From contig NZ_CP113431.1 of NCBI RefSeq assembly GCF_030506255.1, positions 2,606,001 through 2,670,000 of the forward strand: 64,000 nt of DNA, written 5' to 3'. Below, piece after piece: positions 57,779-64,000 of this stretch; position 1 is the stretch's first letter; each line of letters starts with the position of its first letter. Position numbers and translations under genes: made by a program. The DNA is from Nocardioides sp. Arc9.136. Lineage in GTDB: Bacteria; Actinomycetota; Actinomycetes; Propionibacteriales; Nocardioidaceae. The notes under the pieces were generated by a model. That model saw nothing but the letters and a program-made list of their open reading frames with translations. It was not told where the DNA came from and did no database searches.

Positions 57779-58666
57779 GTGGAGCTGCGCCACCTGCGCT
57801 ACCTGGTCGCCGTCGCCGACCACGGCACGGTCAGCCGCGCCGCCGAGCGCCTCTTCGTCACCCAGCCCGGGCTCTCCCGCCAGCTGCGCCAGCTCGAGCA
57901 GGAGCTCGGCGTCGCCGTCTTCGAGCGCTCCGCGGGCCGGTTGACGCTCAGCAGCGCGGGTCGCTCCCTGGTGCCGCTGGCCCGGGACCTGCTCGAGCGC
58001 GTCGACGCCTTCGGGGTCGCGGCGACGTACTACGCCGAGGGGCGGCTCGACCGGGTGGTGATCGGCGCGCCGACCGTCACCCTGACCGACGTCGTCGCGC
58101 CCTTCATCGCCACCCTGGCGCCCGAGGACCCCACCACGGACGTGGTCGGGGCGGACGGGCTGTCGACCGCCGAGGTGCTCGGTCGCGGGGCGGACCTCGC
58201 GATCGGCACCGCGCGCCCGGCCGCGCCGTACCGCTCCCGGCCGCTCGCCGTGCTGCCCGTCTGGGCCTACGTGCCACGTGACCACCGCTGGGCCCGGCGG
58301 CAGCGGGTGACCGTGGGCGACCTGGTCGGCGAGCCCGTGATCGGGCTGCCCGCGGCCTTCACGGCCCGCCAGGCCCTGGAGGCCGCCGTGGTCGGGGCGG
58401 GCGTGGCCGGCGGGACGTTCGTCGAGGCGGCCAACGGCACCGTCGCCCAGGCGCTGGCCGCGGCGGGCCGCGGGGTCGCGGTGGTGTCCGACGACCCCCG
58501 CTACGACCTGGTGCCCCTGGCCGTGGAGCTCCCGGACCGCGGCACGCTGAGCGTCCGCCTGCTGGCCGTCTGGGACTCCCGCCACGTCGCGGCGCCGACC
58601 CTTGAGGCCCTCTCGAGCCGGCTCAGCGCCTTCGTCTGCGACCGGTACGGCGTCCCGCCGGCCTGA
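57779..58666 (+). CDS. LysR-family transcriptional regulator of the GABA operon
   Basis: A 295-residue regulator. The winged helix-turn-helix is MELRHLRYLVAVADHGTVSRAAERLFVTQPGLSRQLRQLEQELGVAVFERS (given here by features: residues 1-50), followed by a two-lobed ligand domain. CAGGAGG precedes the GTG start by 7 nt. It is divergent from gabT and convergent with the GntP-type permease (9 bp apart), so gabT activation in response to a GABA-related ligand is likely. Confidence 0.9.
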   Translation: MELRHLRYLVAVADHGTVSRAAERLFVTQPGLSRQLRQLEQELGVAVFERSAGRLTLSSAGRSLVPLARDLLERVDAFGVAATYYAEGRLDRVVIGAPTVTLTDVVAPFIATLAPEDPTTDVVGADGLSTAEVLGRGADLAIGTARPAAPYRSRPLAVLPVWAYVPRDHRWARRQRVTVGDLVGEPVIGLPAAFTARQALEAAVVGAGVAGGTFVEAANGTVAQALAAAGRGVAVVSDDPRYDLVPLAVELPDRGTLSVRLLAVWDSRHVAAPTLEALSSRLSAFVCDRYGVPPA

Positions 58667-58675
58667 CCGGCGCGG

Positions 58676-60043
58676 TCAGGTGGCCGCGGCGACCAGGCTC
58701 GCCACCAGCACGAGCGGCAGCGAGACGACCGCACCGAGCGAGGTGGCCAGGGTGAGCGTCTTCAGGCTGCCCTTGGTGGACAGGTCGAGCAGCGTGGTGA
58801 ACATCCAGAAGAAGTTGCTGTTCACGTGCAGCGCGAACATCGCACCCGAGGCGATGGCCAGGGCGATGACGACCGGGTCGACCCCGAGCGAGCCGACGAC
58901 CGGCGCGATGATGCCGGCCGCGGTGATCGCGGCGACGGAGACCGAGCCGATGGCGAAGTGCAGCACCGCCGCGATGAACCACGCGAGCAGGATGCTCAGG
59001 ACGACCGGTGCGTTCTCGTCCGCCGCGAACAGGTCGGTGAGCGTCGCGTCCAGCCCGCTCCCGGCGATGACCGCACCCAGCGAGCCGCCGACGCCGGTGA
59101 CCAGCAGGATCTCGCCGGTCGTGTGGAACCCGGACGTCAGGACCTTGCCGACCCCGTCCGCGCCCAGCGACGGGCGGACCATGAAGAACGCGATCAGCAG
59201 GCCGAGGAAGAGCGCGATGTTGGCGTCGCCGAGGAACGCGAGCGCCGCGGGGAGGTCGCCGACGACGTCGACGATCGCCGCGGACGCGATCAGCACGAGC
59301 GGCACCAGGATCGGCAGCAGGCGCACGAGGAGCGGCAGCCGCGCCGCTCCCTCGGCGTGCGGGACCTCCTCGGCCTCCACGTCCGGGTCGTCCCCACGGG
59401 CGACCACGTCGGGGTCGAGGTCGGTGTCCTCCTTCCACAGCCCCCAGCCCAGCAGCAGCCGGAAGAGGACCGTGGTGATGAGGGCGGTCGCCAGCCCGAT
59501 CGGCACGCCGTAGAGCAGGTAGGTGCCCAGCGGCACGTCCATCAGCCCGGCGATGGCGACCGCGGCGAGGCCCGGCACGACGAACACGTAGCCGGAGAAG
59601 ATGCCGATGCCCATCGCGCCCGCGAGCCACGGCAGCCCGTGCCGACGGTCCACTGCCGCCGCCGACTCCTTGGCCATCGGCGCTGCCAGCACCACCTGCA
59701 CGTCGACGTAGATCGACGGGAAGATCGTCGAGAGCGTCGCCGCCATGGCGTACGGCAGGCGTCGGCCGACCCGGCGGGCCAGCAGGTCGACGAGGTCGCG
59801 GAACGTGCCCATCGAGTGCAGCAGCGCGCCGATGAGCACGCCGAAGCCGATGAGCAGGCCGACCTCCGCCATGATCTCGCCGAAGCCGCCGGTGATCTCC
59901 CCGACGGTGCCCTCGGCGCCCTGCCCGGTGGCGAGGCCGAGGTAGACGCTCGCGACGAGCAGCGAGATCACCGGGTCGATCCCGAACCGGATGATCAGCA
60001 GGATCGCCGCCAGGATCGCGATGGCGGAGTGCACGATCTCCAT
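58676..60043 (-). CDS. GntP-family permease (gluconate:H+ symporter family)
   Basis: A 455-residue protein with about twelve to fourteen membrane segments. GFGEIMAEVGLLIGFGVLIGALLHSMG, STIFPSIYVDVQVVLAAPMAKE and HVNSNFFWMFTTLLDLSTKGSLKT fit the GntP family. A hydrophilic Asp/Glu-rich loop at about residues 205-230 divides the two halves. Members carry gluconate, glycerate, D-serine or similar acids. It sits beside the GABA genes, but its substrate cannot be told from sequence. Confidence 0.9.
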   Translation of the reverse strand: MEIVHSAIAILAAILLIIRFGIDPVISLLVASVYLGLATGQGAEGTVGEITGGFGEIMAEVGLLIGFGVLIGALLHSMGTFRDLVDLLARRVGRRLPYAMAATLSTIFPSIYVDVQVVLAAPMAKESAAAVDRRHGLPWLAGAMGIGIFSGYVFVVPGLAAVAIAGLMDVPLGTYLLYGVPIGLATALITTVLFRLLLGWGLWKEDTDLDPDVVARGDDPDVEAEEVPHAEGAARLPLLVRLLPILVPLVLIASAAIVDVVGDLPAALAFLGDANIALFLGLLIAFFMVRPSLGADGVGKVLTSGFHTTGEILLVTGVGGSLGAVIAGSGLDATLTDLFAADENAPVVLSILLAWFIAAVLHFAIGSVSVAAITAAGIIAPVVGSLGVDPVVIALAIASGAMFALHVNSNFFWMFTTLLDLSTKGSLKTLTLATSLGAVVSLPLVLVASLVAAAT

Positions 60044-60141
60044 GGGGTTCCGTTCTGTGGGGCGCGGTGGGGCCCGGGGATCGTCCCACGCGGGTCCGGG
60101 TCCGTGCCGGAGGACCTGCCGCGCGTCGGGCCGGGACGCAC

Positions 60142-60175
60142 GACGGCGCCGGGGGCGTCAGCCCCCGGCGCCGTC
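60142..60175 (-). terminator. Perfect 15-bp stem-loop terminator after the RodZ-like gene
   Basis: GACGGCGCCGGGGGC and its exact complement enclose a GTCA loop, 22 bp beyond the stop codon of the minus-strand gene. It marks the left end of the ftsK unit. Confidence 0.85.
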
Positions 60176-60196
60176 GGCCTTGCCGCTGCGCGTGAC

Positions 60197-62149
60197 CTAC
60201 TCGGCGGCCGGGGCGACGAAGGTGCCCTTGGCCGGCTGGCCGGTCTCGCCGACCGCCTCGGGCTCGCCGCCGGCGACGCCGACCTCCAGCGAGCCGTCGG
60301 AGGACTGCACCCGCACGGGCGGGGCGACCTTGAGCTCCTTGGACTCGCCGAAGGCGAGGTCCCCGGAGAAGACGATCTCGTTCGAACCGTCGCGGACCAC
60401 GACGTTCGTCCCGCCGCCTGCCGCCGTCAGCAGCACCGACACCGGCTTGCCGACCTGGCTGCTGCCGTTGTCGATCCCGCGCGACCCGTTGAGGACCAGC
60501 GCCTCGCCGTTGAGGTCGACCGGGCTGTCCATCACCAGGCGCGCGACCGACCAGGCCAGCACGAGCGCCATGACGGCGGCGACCAGGACCGACCAGTTCG
60601 GCCCGCCGCGGGTCCCCCGGATCGACCCGTTCGCGCCGGTGGCCAGCTCGGCCTCGAAGACGCGGCGCGGGTCGATGGGGGCGTCGGCGTACCGCTCGTC
60701 GTACGACGCCAGCAGCGGCGCCACGTCGACGCCCAGCACGCGGGCCAGCGTCCGCAGGTGGCCGCGGGCGTAGAAGTCACCACCGCACGGTGCGAAGTCG
60801 TCGACCTCGATGGACTCGATGACGTGCGGGCGGATCCGCGTCCGGTCGGCGAGCTGGTCGACGCTGAGGCCGATCCGCGCCCGCGCCGCGGCCAGCTCCG
60901 GGCCGATCACCGGGTCGGCGGCCGGCTGCACCGGCGCCTCGATCGCGAACCCGTCGATGACCACCGGCGTCGGCGTGGCCGCACCCGCACGGGCGCCCCA
61001 CACCTGGGTGTCCTCCACGAGGTCGACGCTGCCCGGTCGCCGCAGCTCCCGCGCCTCGGGCAGGGTCCGCGACACCGGGGTGACGCCGTCGCCGAGGTCG
61101 AGCGCGTTCGCGCCGTGGACCGCGTCCAGGGCCAGGCCGTCGTGGACGGTCTCGGCGCGGACGGCGGTCACCGGCGACCGCAGCGGGGTGGGGGTCGGGC
61201 TGGCCTGCGGCTGGTCGGCGGACTGGTCGGCGGGGTCGGCAGGCAGGTCGAGCGCGAACGGCGCGACCGGCACCGGCTCGGCCGCGGGCACGACCGGGCC
61301 GCCGTCGGACGACCGGCGCGAGAGCCGAGCGGCGATCGCACCGATGCCGCGCGCCAGGGCCGGTCGCGGGTCGTGCAGCCGCGGCCCCGCGGGCTCGCGG
61401 TCCTCGTCCTCCTCGTGCGCCTGCTCCGCCGCCGGCTCCGCGGGCACGACCGGCTCGCTGACCGGCTCGTGCGCGACGGGCTCCCGGGCGACGAGTGCGT
61501 CCTCCTCGACGTGCCCAGCGACGTCCCCGGCCTCGGCCGGCTCCGCCGCCCCGTCCTCGTCCTCGGCCTCGTCCTCGGCCTCGTCCAGCGGCAGCGTCGG
61601 GTCGAGCTCGACGACCTCGGTCCGGCCGTCGGTGAGCGCGAGCAGCGCCGAGGTGAGGTCCGGGTCGGTGCTGGCGACCCGCGTCGACATCGACAGCGGC
61701 ACCGAGAGCACCTGCTCGGCGCCCTCCGGCCCGGTGAGCACGACGTCGAGACGGCCGTCGTGGATCATCCCGCGCCGCGGGAGGTGCTCGATGGAGAGCA
61801 GCGAGTCCCAGGTCATGCCGTGCCAGGCCCGGCCCTCGCGGATCCGCACCCCGTGGCCGTCGGCGACCAGGAGCGGACCGCGGGAGTCCAGCAGCCCGAG
61901 CAGGTGGACGGCGGCCAGGCCGCCCATGACGAGGAAGAGCACCCAGTCCAGCCAGGCCCCCGTCCCGGTCGCCCGGGCGAGGTAGGCGATCGCGACGGCC
62001 GAGGCGAGGCCGCCCACGACCGCCGACAGGGCCGCGTTGCGCCGGACGACGATGCCGTCCTCGGGACCGGTGGCCGCCGGGTCCTCGAACCCGCCGTACT
62101 GGTCGTCGAGCTGGAGGTCGTCGTTGTCGAGCACGTTCGATCCGTTCAC
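60197..62149 (-). CDS. RodZ-like helix-turn-helix membrane protein with extra N-terminal membrane domain
   Basis: A 650-residue protein of unusual build. Two membrane helices at about 38-78 and a PH-like domain ([23 protein letters not shown]) form the N-terminus. A long acidic and Pro/Ala-rich linker covers about 160-430. A RodZ-type helix-turn-helix follows at about 445-520 ([31 protein letters not shown]), then one membrane helix ([19 protein letters not shown]) and a C-terminal RodZ-like beta domain. RodZ anchors the MreB cytoskeleton in rods. The GTG start overlaps the ftsK stop by 4 bp. Confidence 0.82.
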   Translation of the reverse strand: MNGSNVLDNDDLQLDDQYGGFEDPAATGPEDGIVVRRNAALSAVVGGLASAVAIAYLARATGTGAWLDWVLFLVMGGLAAVHLLGLLDSRGPLLVADGHGVRIREGRAWHGMTWDSLLSIEHLPRRGMIHDGRLDVVLTGPEGAEQVLSVPLSMSTRVASTDPDLTSALLALTDGRTEVVELDPTLPLDEAEDEAEDEDGAAEPAEAGDVAGHVEEDALVAREPVAHEPVSEPVVPAEPAAEQAHEEDEDREPAGPRLHDPRPALARGIGAIAARLSRRSSDGGPVVPAAEPVPVAPFALDLPADPADQSADQPQASPTPTPLRSPVTAVRAETVHDGLALDAVHGANALDLGDGVTPVSRTLPEARELRRPGSVDLVEDTQVWGARAGAATPTPVVIDGFAIEAPVQPAADPVIGPELAAARARIGLSVDQLADRTRIRPHVIESIEVDDFAPCGGDFYARGHLRTLARVLGVDVAPLLASYDERYADAPIDPRRVFEAELATGANGSIRGTRGGPNWSVLVAAVMALVLAWSVARLVMDSPVDLNGEALVLNGSRGIDNGSSQVGKPVSVLLTAAGGGTNVVVRDGSNEIVFSGDLAFGESKELKVAPPVRVQSSDGSLEVGVAGGEPEAVGETGQPAKGTFVAPAAE

Positions 62150-64000
62150 ATCTCCCCCTGCAGGGTCGCGATCACGCCGTCGATCTCGTCGGGCTTCACG
62201 AGCACGTCCCGGGCCTTGGAGCCCTCGCTCGGACCCACCACCCCACGGCTCTCGAGGATGTCCATGAGCCGGCCCGCCTTGGCGAAACCGACCCGGAGCT
62301 TGCGCTGCAGCATCGAGGTGGACCCGAACTGCGTGGAGACGACGAGCTCGATGGCCTGGATGACCAGGTCCATGTCGTCGCCGATGTCGTCGTCGAGCTC
62401 GCGCTTGGCCGCGGCCGGGGCGGTGACGTCCTCGCGGTACGTCGGCTCCAGCTGCGCCTTGCAGTGCTTGACCACCAGCGCGATCTCGGCCTCGGTGACC
62501 CACGAGCCCTGCACGCGCACCGGCTTGGAGGCGCCCATCGGCAGGAACAGCCCGTCACCCTGGCCCACCAGCTTCTCCGCGCCCGGCTGGTCCAGGATGA
62601 CCCGGCTGTCGGCGAGCGAGGAGGTCGCGAACGCCAGCCGCGAGGGCACGTTGGCCTTGATCAGGCCGGTGACCACGTCGACCGACGGGCGCTGGGTGGC
62701 GAGCACCAGGTGGATGCCGGCCGCACGCGCGAGCTGGGTGATCCGGACGACGGCGTCCTCGACGTCGCGCGGGGCGACCATCATCAGGTCCGCGAGCTCG
62801 TCGACGATCACCAGCAGGTACGGGTACGGCGTGAGCTCGCGCTCGCTGCCCGGGGGCACCTCGACCTTGCCCGCCCGGACGGCCTTGTTGAAGTCGTCGA
62901 TGTGGCGGAACCCGAAGTTGGCGAGGTCGTCGTAGCGCATGTCCATCTCGCGCACGACCCACGCCAGCGCCTCGGCGGCCTTCTTGGGGTTGGTGATGAT
63001 CGGGGTGATCAGGTGCGGGACGCCCTCGTAGGCGTTCAGCTCGACCCGCTTGGGGTCGACCATGATCATCCGCACCTCGTCGGGCGTCGACCGCATCAGG
63101 ATCGAGGTGATCATCGAGTTGATGAACGACGACTTTCCCGAGCCGGTGGCACCGGCCACGAGCAGGTGCGGCATCTTCGCCAGGTTCGCGACGACGAAGC
63201 CGCCCTCGACGTCCTTGCCGAGGCCGGCCACCATCGGGTGGTGGTCGCCGCGGGCGGCGCCGGAGCGCAGCACGTCGCCGAGGGAGACGATCTCCTTGTC
63301 GACGTTCGGGATCTCGATGCCGATGGCGGACTTGCCGGGGATCGGGCTGAGGATGCGCACGTCGGCCGAGGCCACCGCGTAGGCGATGTTCTTCGACAGC
63401 GCCGTGACCTTCTCGACCTTGACCGCGGGGCCCAGCTCGACCTCGTAGCGGGTGACCGTCGGGCCGCGGGTGTAGCCCGTGACCTGGGCGTCGATGGCGA
63501 ACTCCTCCATCACCTGGGTCAGCCGGTCGACGACCGCGTCGCTGGCCTTGGAGCGGGCCTTGTGGACCGATCCGGGCTTGAGGACGTCGTTGCCCGGCAG
63601 GGAGTAGACGACGTCGCCGGAGATCGCCAGCTGCTCGGCACGCTCGGGGAGCGGCGTGTGCGGGGGCGGCTCGATGTCGCCGCGGGCCAGCTCGCCGGTC
63701 GCGTCGGAGACGGCCTCGGTGAGCACCGTGGCGTCGGGGTCGGAGAGATCGGGGAACGAGGGGACCTCGTCGGCGTAGGGGTCGAAGACCTCCGCGCCGG
63801 CGTCGGCCTCGGGCTTCTCGACCGCCGCCGCCTTGCGGCCACGACGCTTCTTGACCTCGCGGTCCTCCAGGACCGGGGTGTCGTACGCCGGGTCGCCCAT
63901 GTCCGGGTCGATCTCGTCGTCCTCGGGCGCGCCGCGGCGGCGGCGCGCGGACCCCTCGTCGGCCGGGTCCTCGACCCCGCGCCCGAGCAGCCGGTCGCGC
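62146..64000 (-). CDS. ftsK: DNA translocase FtsK, C-terminal part (5' end beyond the window)
   Basis: The frame is open to the window edge, so the N-terminal membrane part is missing here. The motor domain shows Walker [10 protein letters not shown] and the region [34 protein letters not shown], the Walker [14 protein letters not shown], and [24 protein letters not shown]. The C-terminal gamma domain ([34 protein letters not shown]) recognises KOPS sites. FtsK pumps chromosome ends to the septum and activates Xer recombination. A Glu/Asp/Arg-rich linker precedes the motor. Confidence 0.95.
   Translation of the reverse strand, partial: RDRLLGRGVEDPADEGSARRRRGAPEDDEIDPDMGDPAYDTPVLEDREVKKRRGRKAAAVEKPEADAGAEVFDPYADEVPSFPDLSDPDATVLTEAVSDATGELARGDIEPPPHTPLPERAEQLAISGDVVYSLPGNDVLKPGSVHKARSKASDAVVDRLTQVMEEFAIDAQVTGYTRGPTVTRYEVELGPAVKVEKVTALSKNIAYAVASADVRILSPIPGKSAIGIEIPNVDKEIVSLGDVLRSGAARGDHHPMVAGLGKDVEGGFVVANLAKMPHLLVAGATGSGKSSFINSMITSILMRSTPDEVRMIMVDPKRVELNAYEGVPHLITPIITNPKKAAEALAWVVREMDMRYDDLANFGFRHIDDFNKAVRAGKVEVPPGSERELTPYPYLLVIVDELADLMMVAPRDVEDAVVRITQLARAAGIHLVLATQRPSVDVVTGLIKANVPSRLAFATSSLADSRVILDQPGAEKLVGQGDGLFLPMGASKPVRVQGSWVTEAEIALVVKHCKAQLEPTYREDVTAPAAAKRELDDDIGDDMDLVIQAIELVVSTQFGSTSMLQRKLRVGFAKAGRLMDILESRGVVGPSEGSKARDVLVKPDEIDGVIATLQGEM

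Overview
The window reads as chromosomal DNA of a high-GC actinobacterium, most likely a Nocardioides-like member of the Propionibacteriales. Pointers are strong G/C third-position bias, many GTG starts, many 4-bp GTGA/ATGA overlaps between genes, an actinobacterial Lhr helicase plus Nei2 pair, a ClgR-type regulator next to cinA, and an IdeR/DtxR-type iron box. I see no rRNA, tRNA, CRISPR array, transposase, integrase or phage gene. The species call is an inference.

Layout. 1-6.8 kb: the 5' end of a zinc alcohol dehydrogenase, a small acidic protein, lhr-nei2, then clgR and cinA. 6.9-14.2 kb: a GH15 glucoamylase/trehalase, a pair of long perfect palindromes, and two secreted enzymes (an ExeM/NucH-like nuclease and a UshA-like 5'-nucleotidase) that together could release phosphate and nucleosides from extracellular DNA. 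14.4-16.5 kb: pgsA and rimO. 16.6-22.5 kb: a tripartite carboxylate transporter (tctCBA) coupled to a universal stress protein gene, beside a CitA/DcuS-like two-component system. 22.6-26.5 kb: an orphan PAS kinase, a membrane protein and a family 2 glycosyltransferase operon. 26.6-31.5 kb: a siderophore reductase and a ferric-siderophore ABC importer facing each other across an iron box. 31.7-34.4 kb: a secreted GH3 glycosidase with a PA14 domain. 34.5-41.5 kb: a polyamine-type ABC importer with an aldehyde dehydrogenase, opposite a GntR regulator co-translated with a lone Cache-like domain protein. 41.5-51.2 kb: a tandem Lrp/AsnC regulator opposite a six-gene catabolic operon (APC permease, CehA/McbA metallohydrolase, dimethylformamidase-like large subunit, cupin, agmatinase-family ureohydrolase, aldehyde dehydrogenase). 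51.4-53.6 kb: a membrane histidine kinase whose 3' end and terminator are duplicated as a perfect 72-bp tandem repeat. 53.6-60.0 kb: a GABA operon (gabT, glutamate dehydrogenase, succinate-semialdehyde dehydrogenase) with a LysR regulator and a GntP-family permease. 60.2-64.0 kb: a RodZ-like protein and ftsK, cut by the window end.

Two themes stand out. First, the core block that usually runs ftsK, rodZ-like, rimO, pgsA, cinA, clgR is present in order and orientation but is opened by about 44 kb of nutrient-uptake and catabolic genes and again by about 7.5 kb. Second, three loci (34.5-41.5, 41.5-51.2, 53.6-60.0 kb) converge on nitrogen-rich C4 compounds: uptake of polyamine-like solutes, hydrolysis of a guanidino compound to urea and an amine, transamination of GABA, regeneration of 2-oxoglutarate and oxidation of the semialdehyde to succinate. 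The CehA/DMFase-like/ureohydrolase operon is the best candidate for an undescribed pathway.
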